Counted from the first letter of the stretch, positions 17,399-26,326 are shown. The stretch: 64,000 nucleotides of DNA from Nostoc sp. MS1 (GCF_019976755.1 NZ_AP023441.1:2229501-2293500), one strand, 5' to 3'. The notes: a model not told the origin generated them from the sequence alone. Translations and numbers: made by a program.

Positions 17399-17836
17399 AT
17401 GAAAGACTTAGAATTATTCCACTTCCATCTTGAAAGAGCAGTTTATATTTTAAAGTTCCAAGACAAAAGACTTATAGAAACTTGGATACATCAACTACAT
17501 CTTAATTTAGATGCTGACTATATAGAATCTTGCTTAACAGCAGCAATTTTAGAATTATCAACTACTAATCCTGAAACATTTCACTGGATTTTTGATAAGT
17601 TATCTGATTGGAAGCCTTGTAGTCAGTTACTAGAGTCTATTACTAGATTCGCACTCAAGAAGCTTATCCAAAAAGGGTTTATGCCCGGACATGAATTTAG
17701 TTTTACTGCTGATAAGAAAATATTACTCAATGAAAATGCCAAAGCAGTAATTTTGAAAGATACTGCCAAAACAGACAGTCTCTTACTAGAAAAAGTCTTA
17801 TTAACTCCCCAACAAATGTACGTTCTCACAACATGA
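17399..17836 (+). CDS. Uncharacterised helical protein
   Basis: 145 residues (MKDLELFHFHLERAVYILKF...). No motif I recognise. The sequence looks all-helical at the start (ERAVYILKFQDKRLIETWIHQL) and has a mixed region EFSFTADKKILLNENAKAVI near the end. The stop codon overlaps the next gene's ATG (ATGA at 17833-17836), which implies translational coupling with the Mo-nitrogenase C-terminal-domain protein. Function unknown. Confidence 0.65.
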   Translation: MKDLELFHFHLERAVYILKFQDKRLIETWIHQLHLNLDADYIESCLTAAILELSTTNPETFHWIFDKLSDWKPCSQLLESITRFALKKLIQKGFMPGHEFSFTADKKILLNENAKAVILKDTAKTDSLLLEKVLLTPQQMYVLTT

Positions 17837-18129
17837 TGTCTACTATCACAGTTACATTTATCTCTGTACTCAATCTACTACTGCAACCCATCCGCCAGTG
17901 GTTGGAATCTTTAGAAATTGCCAGTCCCAAATTAGCGCGTCGAATTTGTACACTTATTCCTGCTAGCTGTCCATTTGAACGAGAAATTAAAGTAGGCGAT
18001 CGCACTCTCATTCACATCCCACCCCTATGTAAACTCAATCCTCTTTACGAACAGTTAGTCGAAATCCGATTTAAAGCCTTAATGTATTTAGCAGACGAAT
18101 GTGGAGAAGATGTCACGCAGTTTTGCTAA
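17833..18129 (+). CDS. Stand-alone Mo-dependent nitrogenase C-terminal domain protein
   Basis: 98 residues. The core LEIASPKLARRICTLIPASC, PFEREI, IHIPPLCKLNPLYEQLVEIR and YLADECGEDV is the family named for a C-terminal nitrogenase-associated domain (Mo-nitro_C). Several copies occur in heterocystous cyanobacteria as small separate proteins. Three conserved Cys (CPFE, PLC, ADEC) could bind metal. There are two adjacent in-frame ATGs (17833, 17836). It overlaps the preceding gene by four bases. The function of the separate domain is not established. Confidence 0.8.
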   Translation: MMSTITVTFISVLNLLLQPIRQWLESLEIASPKLARRICTLIPASCPFEREIKVGDRTLIHIPPLCKLNPLYEQLVEIRFKALMYLADECGEDVTQFC

Positions 18130-18160
18130 CTCAACAAAAAAGAAGACTATGGATACCTTG

Positions 18161-18186
18161 TAAGGGCGTACATCTGTACGCCTTTA
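18161..18186. terminator. Hairpin between convergent genes, dispersed repeat type
   Basis: TAAGGGCGTACA and TGTACGCCTTTA form a 12-bp stem with a two-base spacer. A relative lies at 63223-63252. It sits between the convergent Mo-nitrogenase-domain gene and murF, so it may serve as a two-way terminator, but similar elements recur as repeats. Confidence 0.5.
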
Positions 18187-18215
18187 CTATTAAGGGTTAA
18201 CCGTCAATAAGTTCT

Positions 18216-19571
18216 CTAATTGGAGAACTCCGCTCTCAACTGACTTACTACCCGATCTAACCCCACGGAATGGGCAGCTTTGAATAATAAACGATCGCCC
18301 CTCTGCACAAATGTTTTCAATCGAGCGACTAAATCAGCATGAGTGGCAAAGCATTCTGAGGGAACACCATCGGCACTTTTAGCGATCGCTTCCGCATCTT
18401 CACCATCAACTAACACTAATAAGCCGTCTAGCTTGAGGTTACGTACAGTCTCACCTACTCTTTGGTGTAACTGCGCTGAACGCTCGCCTAATTCTTTCAT
18501 CGCCCCTAACACCGCAATCTTCCGCTTTCCTGGTGTATCGGCTAATAACTGCAATGCTGCTAACATCGCTTCTGGTGCAGCATTATAAGTCTCATCTAAG
18601 ATTATCACATCATTGGGCAAACTAAAACGTTGCGATCGCCCTGTTGGCATATTTACTGTTACACCAGCTTGCAAGCTCGACCATTCAATCCCCAAAACCT
18701 TTGCCACTGCTAAGGCTGCTAGGTAATTAGTAGCGTTGTGACGACCAGGTAAAGGTAAAGGTAGCTGCAATCCTGCTACTTCTAAGGTGGCATTATCAAC
18801 AAGGGAGCCGTGAATATTTCCACCAGACAAGCCATAGGTTAATACTTCCCCTGACCAAACCTTTGCCGCCGTAGCCATGAGTAAAGGGTTATCGTGGTTA
18901 AGAATAGCGACGCTATCCTTGGGCATTTCGGATAATAACTCACATTTTGCCTCAGCAATCGCCGCTTCTGAACCCAGTAACTCAATATGTGCTGTGCCAA
19001 CGTTGGTAATCACCCCAACAGTGGGACGGGCGATTTGTGTAAGTTCGGCAATTTGTCCTCTACCCCGCATTGCCATTTCGATAACAGCGTAGTCGTGCGC
19101 CTCAGTCAGTTCAAGAAGGGTTTTCGGTACACCAATCTCGTTATTGTAGTTACCGTAAGTTTTGTGGACTTTACCTTTTGTTGCCAACACTGCGGCAATC
19201 AGTTCTTTCGTAGTGGTTTTACCTACCGAACCCGTTACCCCAATCACGGGTATATCGAAGCGATCGCGCCACCATCTACCCAGTTGTTGATAAGCTTCTA
19301 GGGAGTTCTTAACCTGGAAGACAGGTAGCCCCGGATTTTCATAGTCATAATCAACGATAGCGGCGATCGCACCATTAGCGATCGCACTAGGGACAAACTC
19401 ATGTCCATCAAATTTTTCTCCCCGGAAAGCCAGAAAAACTTCCCCAGGTTTTAAAATCCGGGTATCAGTTTGGATACCACTACTGACCTGTGTCAATGCA
19501 GTTTCAGATAAATTTACAGGATTGGCTAAAAGAGCTTCAATTAGTTGATTTAAAGTAACAGACCAAGACAT
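18216..19571 (-). CDS. murF: UDP-N-acetylmuramoyl-tripeptide--D-alanyl-D-alanine ligase
   Basis: 451 residues. N-terminal MurF domain (SSGIQTDTRILKPGEVFLAF, GEKFDGHEFV), ATP-binding loop VIGVTGSVGKTTTKELIAAV, the Mur-ligase segments YNNEIGVPKTLLEL, AMRGRGQIAELTQIA and ITNVGTAHIELLGS, and the late motif LDETYNAAPEAMLAAL. MurF adds D-Ala-D-Ala to the UDP-MurNAc-tripeptide in the cytoplasm, the last soluble step in peptidoglycan precursor synthesis. Single gene on the minus strand. Start ATG at 19571. Confidence 0.95.
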   Translation of the reverse strand: MSWSVTLNQLIEALLANPVNLSETALTQVSSGIQTDTRILKPGEVFLAFRGEKFDGHEFVPSAIANGAIAAIVDYDYENPGLPVFQVKNSLEAYQQLGRWWRDRFDIPVIGVTGSVGKTTTKELIAAVLATKGKVHKTYGNYNNEIGVPKTLLELTEAHDYAVIEMAMRGRGQIAELTQIARPTVGVITNVGTAHIELLGSEAAIAEAKCELLSEMPKDSVAILNHDNPLLMATAAKVWSGEVLTYGLSGGNIHGSLVDNATLEVAGLQLPLPLPGRHNATNYLAALAVAKVLGIEWSSLQAGVTVNMPTGRSQRFSLPNDVIILDETYNAAPEAMLAALQLLADTPGKRKIAVLGAMKELGERSAQLHQRVGETVRNLKLDGLLVLVDGEDAEAIAKSADGVPSECFATHADLVARLKTFVQRGDRLLFKAAHSVGLDRVVSQLRAEFSN

Positions 19572-19716
19572 ATAGAATTGAAAATAGTTTAGTTAGTTTA
19601 CTCTTGCTGAGAACTGATTGCCACAAATAAACGTGCCAAAAAAGCTAATCTTCTTTGGCACACTCAGTATATAAGCTATTTGGTAATTATGACTGGCTCA
19701 TCACCAAAAATAATTT

Positions 19717-20172
19717 TTAATCAGCTTGAATTTGGTTTTTGAGTAACATTGCTTGTAAAATTTTTGTTGCTATCTCAGGGTAAATACCCAGAGCTTGATA
19801 TAAATCATTTAAAAAGTTTATTTCTTCTTCGTTAATATGGCTTTCACTTAAAACCAAATCACTGGACACAGCAAAAGCTGCTTCCCGTAAATCTGATGAT
19901 AGAAATTCTTTAGCCAAATTAAATAGGGCGTTAAAACCGTCTCGCCGGAGAATTATAAATATCTTGTTACATATCTGGGCTATCGCATCTGTAGAGTAAT
20001 TCCTCAAGGGTTTTGAACGAGACAATTCACCCAAGATAGAACGCTCTTGTGCATCAGATAAATAACCATCTGAGGCTGTTGCCAGTAAAACTATAGCAAC
20101 AAAAGCTTCGGCGGAACTAAGTGACTCTGGGGCTTGGTTTTCTCTGCCCAGGAATGTGTCCAATAAATTCAT
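19717..20172 (-). CDS. TerB-like (tellurite resistance B fold) protein
   Basis: 151 residues from the ATG at 20172 (MNLLDTFLGRENQAPESLSS). An in-frame ATG at 20199 would add MRPLPGATI, which looks like leader sequence. The region AEAFVAIVLLATASDGYLSD, then AQERSILGEL and EEEINFLNDLYQALGI, has two acidic helical repeats as in TerB, a fold with paired metal-binding-like acidic residues. Cyanobacterial TerB-like proteins are often linked to membrane or stress roles, without a proven function. It is upstream of murF on the same strand with a 145-bp gap. Confidence 0.7.
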   Translation of the reverse strand: MNLLDTFLGRENQAPESLSSAEAFVAIVLLATASDGYLSDAQERSILGELSRSKPLRNYSTDAIAQICNKIFIILRRDGFNALFNLAKEFLSSDLREAAFAVSSDLVLSESHINEEEINFLNDLYQALGIYPEIATKILQAMLLKNQIQAD

Positions 20173-20344
20173 AATAGTCGCTCCTGGTAGGGGTCTCAAT
20201 AGCGGTACAGTTACCTGTCTGTTGTTGACTTACAGATGAGTCTGAATAGCTGTGAGACTGATATATTTAGTGTTCCCAGGATTTTTCAGTAGTGAACACT
20301 AGCACTCAATGGTTTGCGACTACAACTATGGATTTAATTGTGAT

Positions 20345-20482
20345 TTATCGATGTCCAGTCTTCTCAATTGTTTCTATAACTGCCAAACCTATACCAGAAC
20401 CTGCAATTAACAGTACTGCGGATACCAGAAAAGCATTGGTCAGAATGCGGAGGGCTTCATCAAAAAAAATGTAGGTGGTCAT
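20345..20482 (-). CDS. 45-residue single-helix membrane protein
   Basis: The minus strand encodes MTTYIFFDEALRILTNAFLV followed by SAVLLIAGSGIGLAVIETIE and KTGHR, then a stop. Residues about 13-35 form one strongly hydrophobic helix with a small-residue GSGIG core. AAGGTG lies 6-11 bp before the ATG, a good ribosome-binding site. I do not recognise the family, but size and layout resemble the small photosystem or regulatory peptides of cyanobacteria. It is divergent from the gap before rfbB and upstream of terB. Confidence 0.5.
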   Translation of the reverse strand: MTTYIFFDEALRILTNAFLVSAVLLIAGSGIGLAVIETIEKTGHR

Positions 20483-21168
20483 TTCTTCACCTTGAGAACT
20501 CTGTGCTGCTAGTACTATTTATTTCTCCACCTGCGGAGTCAGGGATTCCGTCGAGAAACTGCTAGCACTTGCATCTTAACAAAACTTTAGCTGTTTCAGT
20601 TTATGAAACAAATTATTTCTTTCTCAAGATTTGATGAAGTTTGCCACATTTTAGTTACAAATGATACTGAAAAAGTTTTTATGAGAATAAATCGATCTTT
20701 ATATGACAGTTAATCTAGTCAAGTAAATGTAAAATACAATACTAATATGCTTAAAATCTGGCAATATTAGTAAACAGAAATAAATTCATCAAATTTGGTT
20801 TAAAGTGTTTATTTGGCTGGAATTTCTAGAATAGATTTTGAGGAAAATTACTGAAAAAAAATCAGTAAGGTAAATTTGGTTTTACATCCAAGTGATTATG
20901 AGAAAGAATTAAGAATTTATTTACAAAAATTATAAGTTTTCATCCTAAAGACAGAGGATTTTGTCTACGGTGAACATTATTCATTTGGGTTATTGTCAAC
21001 TGTGGGGTAGTTTATCAAAGATTGGCTCGATGTTAATTGTAAAGATTTGTAAAAAATGCCGGAAAATATGTTATTCAACCAGAGAAGTATCAGCTTTCCG
21101 TAATCGTTGGTAAAGATATGTAAAACAGCCTGTAAAGGACTTATTGAACTAGCTGCAACACAACTGAC
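20483..21168. other. Intergenic region, no gene seen
   Basis: A 686-bp AT-rich gap between the small membrane protein and the dTDP-glucose dehydratase gene. Reading both strands shows no ORF of note, no tRNA and no strong hairpin. The section 20700-20960 is nearly free of GC clusters. It probably contains both divergent promoters. Confidence 0.5.
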
Positions 21169-22266
21169 ATGAGCATTGATATTCCAAAAATCACAACGGG
21201 AGTTGTAGCTGACTCACTCCCCGCTTTGACTTCATCTATCTTAATTACGGGTGGTGCAGGTTTTATTGGCTCAAATTTCGTCCATCATTGGTATGAGAAT
21301 CACCCAAGCGAGCGCATGATTGTTTTAGATGCTCTTACCTATGCTGGCAATCGTCAAAACTTAGCCGATATACAAGGCAAAGCCAATTTAAGATTTGTCA
21401 AAGGGGATATTTGCGATCGCGCTTTGGTTGATAAGCTACTGGCAGAAGAGAGTATTAGTGCGATCGTTCATTTTGCGGCAGAATCTCATGTTGACCGCTC
21501 AATTGTTGCACCTGATGCCTTTATTCAGACAAATGTTGTTGGCACGTTTACTTTACTAGAAGCATTTCGCCATCATTGGGACAAACAAGGCAACCCAAAC
21601 AACTATCGTTTCCTACACATCTCCACAGATGAAGTTTACGGTAGCCTTGACCCAGAAGACCCACCTTTCACAGAAACCACCCCTTACGCCCCCAACAGCC
21701 CCTATTCCGCATCAAAAGCTGGTAGTGATCATCTAGTACGGTCTTATCATCACACTTACGGTTTACCAACCTTAATTACAAATTGCTCAAATAACTACGG
21801 CCCTTATCATTTCCCCGAAAAATTAATTCCCTTAATATGTATCAACATCCTCTTAGGTAAGCCCTTACCTGTGTATGGAGATGGTTTGAATATTCGTGAT
21901 TGGCTGCACGTTTGGGATCATTGCTGTGCATTGGATATTGTGATTCATCAAGGTAAACCAGGACAAACTTACAATATCGGTGGTAACAACGAAATCAAAA
22001 ATATTGATCTCGTACAGATGATATGTAAGTTAATGGACGAATTAGCGCCCAATTTACCAGTTTCTCCTGCCAGTAAACTCATTACTTTTGTCAAAGACCG
22101 CCCCGGACATGATCGCCGTTATGCGATTAATGCGACAAAAATAAAAACAGAATTAGGCTGGGAACCTCAACAGACAATCTCCACTGGATTACGCCAAACT
22201 GTCGAGTGGTATGTAACTCATCGTTATTGGTGGGAATCAATTTTAGAGAAGTTAAAAGCTGATTAG
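21169..22266 (+). CDS. rfbB: dTDP-glucose 4,6-dehydratase
   Basis: 365 residues. NAD-binding loop ITGGAGFIGSNFVHHW near residue 28, HFAAESHVDRSI, catalytic Thr-Asp-Glu in STDEVYGSL, and the SDR Tyr-x3-Lys YSASKAGSDHLV. The substrate signature CSNNYGPYHFPEKLIPL and the DRPGHDRRYAI segment separate RfbB from other epimerases. The enzyme makes dTDP-4-keto-6-deoxyglucose in the dTDP-rhamnose pathway, for surface polysaccharide. The N-terminal 20 residues before the fold are longer than usual. No other rfb genes are in the window. Confidence 0.93.
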   Translation: MSIDIPKITTGVVADSLPALTSSILITGGAGFIGSNFVHHWYENHPSERMIVLDALTYAGNRQNLADIQGKANLRFVKGDICDRALVDKLLAEESISAIVHFAAESHVDRSIVAPDAFIQTNVVGTFTLLEAFRHHWDKQGNPNNYRFLHISTDEVYGSLDPEDPPFTETTPYAPNSPYSASKAGSDHLVRSYHHTYGLPTLITNCSNNYGPYHFPEKLIPLICINILLGKPLPVYGDGLNIRDWLHVWDHCCALDIVIHQGKPGQTYNIGGNNEIKNIDLVQMICKLMDELAPNLPVSPASKLITFVKDRPGHDRRYAINATKIKTELGWEPQQTISTGLRQTVEWYVTHRYWWESILEKLKAD

Positions 22267-22599
22267 AGGTGCTGTTAAATTAAATATTAAGTAGTAGCGT
22301 GGCAAGCCTAAAGTTGTGCATTAGTAAAAAATATAAACCTTAATCATCTGCGTTTATCTGCGTTCAATTTTTTCTAACTTTAATCCAACATTTTAGTCTA
22401 ATTATCATACTTTTTACTCCTCAGACTTACCAAATTTATTGCAATTATCTAAAAATAATTCATTTAATATCAATTAATAAATCATTGATATAGTAAAAAA
22501 TTAAATTTAAGATACTTTGTAACAGTTCCTTAAAACTCTGTCATTTCCTAATACACTTGGCAAATTTTATTCATCTCTACCGAACAAAAAAGGACAATT
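22267..22599. other. Intergenic region with a dispersed-repeat relic
   Basis: 333 bp between rfbB and the PEP-CTERM gene. It contains TCTGCGTTTATCTGCGTTC at about 22347-22366, the complement of the repeat after psbA, and an AT-rich tract before the next start codon. No gene or RNA seen. Confidence 0.5.
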
Positions 22600-23280
22600 A
22601 TGTTTGGTTCACGTAGCGGCTGGCTTGTTCCTGTAACGTTAACTTTATTCGGTTTAGGGACAAATTTACAATCTGCAAAAGCAGAGAATACTAATAACTA
22701 TCAATTCAGTGTTGACTACTATACATCAGTTAAGTTAAATTTCGACTATAGACCAGACCTAAACATTGTCAGAGCAAATATTACAGGTGATAGTACCACA
22801 CCTGCTCCTTATGGTTTAGATTTTTTTACTAGCAATACTTACGGTCAACTTCAGCCTAGCGATCCCCCAATCATCAAGTATAAATTTAACTCAGATCCTA
22901 GCGTATTTGGTTTACTAAATGAACCAAAACTTTTTGATGTTTACTATGGTAATGGAGAAAATAAATTATTTGGTAGAGCTAGTGATAGCGCTGAAATTAA
23001 TCCTTCAGAAGGTACTATTAGAGGTGGTGGTACTATAACTATTTATGATGGAGAAGGTATATTTAAAAACGCTACAGGTACAATAAATTTTACCCAGGAA
23101 GATCCGTTTGATCCAACAGGGTCTAGCAGGGGATTGGCTAAACTTAATTTCAACTTGCAGACTCCACGGGAAGTTCCTGAACCAACAACAGCTACAACTT
23201 TAATTGGTATTGGTGTTGTTGCAGCAAGTTTGAGAATCAGAAAACATTACACTCAAAAGTTAAAAGTCCCTACAATTTGA
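22600..23280 (+). CDS. PEP-CTERM sorted exported protein
   Basis: 226 residues. An N-terminal signal peptide (SGWLVPVTLTLFGLGTNLQS, cut around AKA) and a C-terminal PEP-CTERM tail: VPEP, a hydrophobic helix ATTLIGIGVVAASL and a basic end RIRKH. Such proteins are processed by an exosortase and reach the cell surface or extracellular matrix. The middle region is Gly/Asn/Thr-rich (FTSNTYGQLQPSDPPIIKYK) with no domain I recognise. AAAGGAC lies before the ATG. Confidence 0.82.
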   Translation: MFGSRSGWLVPVTLTLFGLGTNLQSAKAENTNNYQFSVDYYTSVKLNFDYRPDLNIVRANITGDSTTPAPYGLDFFTSNTYGQLQPSDPPIIKYKFNSDPSVFGLLNEPKLFDVYYGNGENKLFGRASDSAEINPSEGTIRGGGTITIYDGEGIFKNATGTINFTQEDPFDPTGSSRGLAKLNFNLQTPREVPEPTTATTLIGIGVVAASLRIRKHYTQKLKVPTI

Positions 23281-23433
23281 AGATTTGTGTTTCAACTCAT
23301 ATCCCGCCTAGAAGTTAAATTTCCAGGTGGGATAATCAATGGACAGTTAACAATTGACAATTGACAATTATTTATTACTCAATAGAAATGATTATTAATT
23401 GTGATTGTGGCTAATTATTTTGTTCATCCAAAT

Positions 23434-24315
23434 TTACTTCGGTGGTAACTCTAAAGGCAGGGTTCCTAATAAACCTTTGCGATAATCTGTTAACAATTGC
23501 CTAGCAGTTCTTTCTACATCACCCTTGAAACGATGTTCTGCTAAGGCGTGTAAATAACCTACTCCTGTGTGGGGTATAGGGTCAAGTTCATAACGTGAGT
23601 ATAGAGGCGATTTTGGTAGTAACTCACCAGCTTGTTCTTCAAGAGAAGTGAGTAAATCTACCATTGCTGCTGCTACTAGCTGGTTGTCGTAAGCTGCTTG
23701 ACCAATATCATCACAAATGGCTAGTTTGACGGCTGCTTCTTGATTGCCTAACCTACCAGGAATTACACCGGGAGCATCTAATAGTTCCAACTGGTCAGAA
23801 ATTCTTACCCAACGTAGCTGACGTGTCACCCCAGGACGGGCAGCACTTTCTACGACTCGCTTATTTAACAAGCGATTAATCAAAGCTGATTTGCCAACGT
23901 TAGGAAAGCCAATCACCACAGCACGCACCGGACGAGGTAACATTCCCCGATCGCGTCTTCTTTGATTTAATTCTACACCAGCAGCTTGCGCAGCTTTTGC
24001 CACCGCCACTACACCTTGACCATGTTGTGCATTGGTAAAGAGGGGTGTTTCGTCACGGTTTTGAAAATAATTTACCCACTGCGATCGCACTGGTGCAGGT
24101 ATCATATCCAAGCGATTGATTACCAAAATTCGCGTCTTACTTCCCACCCACTCATCTATTTGTGGATGATGAGTAGCCAAAGGAATCCGTGCGTCCCTAA
24201 CCTCAAATACCACATCTACCCGCGATAGCTGTTCCTTGAGATTCTTTTCCGCCTTGGCAATATGCCCCGGATACCATTGAATTAAGTTTAATTTGTAGTT
24301 ATCAGTTAAGCCCAT
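23434..24315 (-). CDS. rbgA: Ribosome biogenesis GTPase YlqF/RbgA
   Basis: 293 residues. The G motifs are in circularly permuted order: NRLDMI (G4) near residue 66 and then GFPNVGKSALIN (G1) near 135 and DAPGVI (G3) near 180. The start LIQWYPGHIAKAEKNLKEQL is the YlqF signature. RbgA assists late assembly of the 50S subunit. Minus strand; the VOC gene follows upstream after a heptameric repeat. Confidence 0.93.
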   Translation of the reverse strand: MGLTDNYKLNLIQWYPGHIAKAEKNLKEQLSRVDVVFEVRDARIPLATHHPQIDEWVGSKTRILVINRLDMIPAPVRSQWVNYFQNRDETPLFTNAQHGQGVVAVAKAAQAAGVELNQRRRDRGMLPRPVRAVVIGFPNVGKSALINRLLNKRVVESAARPGVTRQLRWVRISDQLELLDAPGVIPGRLGNQEAAVKLAICDDIGQAAYDNQLVAAAMVDLLTSLEEQAGELLPKSPLYSRYELDPIPHTGVGYLHALAEHRFKGDVERTARQLLTDYRKGLLGTLPLELPPK

Positions 24316-24355
24316 AGTTGTTAGTTGACAGTTGACAGTTGACAGTTAACAGTTG
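24311..24355. repeat. Heptameric short tandem repeat (STRR), TTGACAG type
   Basis: Four near-perfect repeats of the heptamer AGTTGAC/TTGACAG lie directly between rbgA and the VOC gene. The same class occurs at 24770-24800 (AGTCATT type), 28722-28778, 29513-29535, 48132-48172, 51092-51127, 55671-55703, 59814-59857, 60896-60928, 61014-61048 and 63783-63804. Confidence 0.85.
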
Positions 24356-24772
24356 TTACTCTTCTCCTGGCTCCTGCTTCTTGCCTTCGTAATTATTATC
24401 TGTACTAGCTTGATGTAAAATCAGACGGTTGCCGTCTGGGTCGTAGGCATAAATTTCTCTACCGTGGGAGGCGATCGCAATTTCTCCTGGTGGGGGATAA
24501 CCTAAATTCGTAATATGTGCGATCGCACTTTCTAAGTTACTTACCTCTAAACATAAACTTACCTTACTTTTAGCCGCATTTTGAAATTCATATTCGTGAG
24601 TTTGTTTAGGTTTAAAAATTCCTAACCGCATCCCAGCAAGATTAAACTCAGCATACACATTCGGGATATTATTTATTGGCTGTTGTCCTAAAATGTTAGT
24701 ATAAAAATTTACCAATTTATCAATATTGACTGTTGCCAGAGTTATCAATGCGGTTGTGTAGTTAATAGTCAT
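24356..24772 (-). CDS. VOC (glyoxalase/bleomycin-resistance fold) family protein
   Basis: 138 residues. The N-terminal half TTALITLATVNIDKLVNFYT and the second half VSLCLEVSNLESAIAHITNL repeat the beta-alpha-beta-beta-beta unit of VOC proteins. The end EIYAYDPDGNRLILHQ is the typical last strand (YDPDGN). Putative metal ligands are His/Glu positions in these strands, but the reaction cannot be inferred. The acidic tail TDNNYEGKKQEPGEE is probably disordered. Confidence 0.82.
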   Translation of the reverse strand: MTINYTTALITLATVNIDKLVNFYTNILGQQPINNIPNVYAEFNLAGMRLGIFKPKQTHEYEFQNAAKSKVSLCLEVSNLESAIAHITNLGYPPPGEIAIASHGREIYAYDPDGNRLILHQASTDNNYEGKKQEPGEE

Positions 24773-24878
24773 TAGTCATTAGTCATTAGTCCACAGTCAA
24801 TAGTTATTCTCCCACCCTGCGGGAAGCAAGCTACATCTCCCTCATCTTCCCCCACTCCCCACTCCCTTCCTAAAGCAA

Positions 24879-24908
24879 AAGGAGTATCTAGCGTGCTAAA
24901 CACTCCTT
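24879..24908 (-). terminator. Weak terminator after aroF-type gene
   Basis: AAGGAGT at 24879-24885 pairs with ACTCCTT at 24902-24908. On the minus strand the hairpin is followed by TTTTGCTTT. It lies 31 bp after the DAHP synthase stop. Confidence 0.5.
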
Positions 24909-24938
24909 CTTGTTGTTACTCAAATAATTGACTTATTC

Positions 24939-26000
24939 CTAATTTTGTGATAAAGCCATTGGTTGTGGCCAGCGTCCTACTGCTTTGCCGATGACGGCTA
25001 ACTCTTGCATTAGGTTGTCGAAACGCTCTGGTGTCAGGGATTGTGGCCCGTCGGATAGGGCTTTTTTAGGATTGGGGTGTACTTCTATCATCAGGGAATC
25101 GCTACCAGCTGCGATCGCTGCCATAGCCATTGATGGCACAAACTCGGCCCAACCTGTACCATGACTGGGATCAATCATAATGGGTAGGTGAGTTAATTTC
25201 CGTAATACTGGTACGACAGATAAATCTAGAGTATTACGTGTATATTGACGGTCAAAAGTCCGAATACCCCGTTCGCATAAAATTACGTTGGGGTTGCCAG
25301 CAGCTAGAATATACTCGGCTGCCATTAACCAATCTTCGATAGTTGCAGCCATACCCCGCTTTAAAAGCACTGGTTTGGGTTGCGCTCCTACTTTTTTCAG
25401 CAGAGAGAAATTCTGCATATTTCTTGCGCCTACCTGGATGACATCAGCGACTTCTGTGATAATGTCCAGTTCCGCCGCGTCCATTACTTCGGTAATAATG
25501 CCCAAGCCGCTAGCTTCTCGTGCCTTTGTCAACAATTCCAATGCACTTTCGCCGTGTCCTTGAAAGGCGTAAGGGGAAGTACGAGGCTTATATGCACCAC
25601 CGCGCAAAAACTTGGCTCCCGATGCCTTGACGCGCTGCGCCGTTTCAATGATCATTTCCTCATTTTCGACGGAACAGGGGCCAGCAACCACTACTAGAGG
25701 ATGATGTTCACCAAAGATAACTGGGCCATCTGGTGTATTGACAATTACTTCCGAAGCTTCACCGTGACGATATTGGCGACTAGCTCGTTTATAAGGGAGT
25801 TCTACCCGTAATACTTGCTCAATCCAAGGGCTAACTTCTTGGATTTGTAGGGGATCTAAATCGGCGGTTTCTCCTACTAAACCAATTACTACTTTGTGTT
25901 TACCGATAATTTTTTCTGGTGTCAGTCCCCAATTAGTTAGTTCTTCACTAATACGGTTGATTTCCACTTCCGGGGAACCAACTTTCATCACTACTATCAT
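24939..26000 (-). CDS. aroF: 3-deoxy-7-phosphoheptulonate synthase with N-terminal regulatory domain
   Basis: 353 residues. Residues 1-75 are a ferredoxin-like regulatory domain (MIVVMKVGSPEVEINRISEE) typical of type I-beta enzymes. The barrel has VVAGPCSVENEEMI, SGAKFLRGGAYKPRTSPYAF, NVILCERGIRTF and PIMIDPSHGTG. The enzyme joins phosphoenolpyruvate and erythrose 4-phosphate, the first step of the shikimate pathway. The N-terminal domain is where allosteric feedback is expected. Minus strand, monocistronic. Confidence 0.93.
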   Translation of the reverse strand: MIVVMKVGSPEVEINRISEELTNWGLTPEKIIGKHKVVIGLVGETADLDPLQIQEVSPWIEQVLRVELPYKRASRQYRHGEASEVIVNTPDGPVIFGEHHPLVVVAGPCSVENEEMIIETAQRVKASGAKFLRGGAYKPRTSPYAFQGHGESALELLTKAREASGLGIITEVMDAAELDIITEVADVIQVGARNMQNFSLLKKVGAQPKPVLLKRGMAATIEDWLMAAEYILAAGNPNVILCERGIRTFDRQYTRNTLDLSVVPVLRKLTHLPIMIDPSHGTGWAEFVPSMAMAAIAAGSDSLMIEVHPNPKKALSDGPQSLTPERFDNLMQELAVIGKAVGRWPQPMALSQN

Positions 26001-26173
26001 ATAAAAATCCTTAATTAATAATGATTAGTTTTCAGCCCATCGACTTTAAAGATTGCTGAGTAGGGAGTGCTGAGTCGGGAGTAACCAATTCTTCAATTTT
26101 GAATTGATTTGCCTCTTACATGTTAATTGCTGACCTTACCAATGATTTATAATAAGTATTTATAGTATAAAAA

Positions 26174-26326
26174 ACAGAAGCGCTCAGTGCCTTTGTTACT
26201 ACCTATTGGGTTAAGTGCTTGATAGTCATCACTTAGTAATGTTGAAGTTATGCAAATATAAACTTCAACATTGACTCCAACACTTACCCAACAAGAAAGT
26301 TATCTGAACACTTGAGCGCCGTTTTT
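26174..26326 (+). ncRNA. Candidate 6S-like structured RNA
   Basis: A nested imperfect hairpin fills the gap. Closing stem GCGCTCAGTG (26180-26189) with CACTTGAGCGC (26309-26319). A central bubble of 16 and 17 unpaired bases follows, then an inner stem TTGGGTTAAGTG (26206-26217) with CACTTACCCAA (26281-26291), and a terminal stem AATGTTGAAGTT (26238-26249) with AACTTCAACATT (26261-26272). A T5 run follows the closing stem at 26322. A closing stem, a large symmetric bubble and a terminal stem is the 6S RNA layout, which binds RNA polymerase holoenzyme. TATAAT at 26148 or TATAGT at 26161 could be the -10. Length about 150 nt, shorter than usual 6S. The minus strand could also form it, directly after the PAM68-like stop. 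Confidence 0.45.

Noticed and set aside
23301..23333. Hairpin ATCCCGCCT...AGGTGGGAT after the PEP-CTERM gene as a terminator
   Set aside because: The stem is only nine pairs with a G-T, and no T-run follows on either strand.
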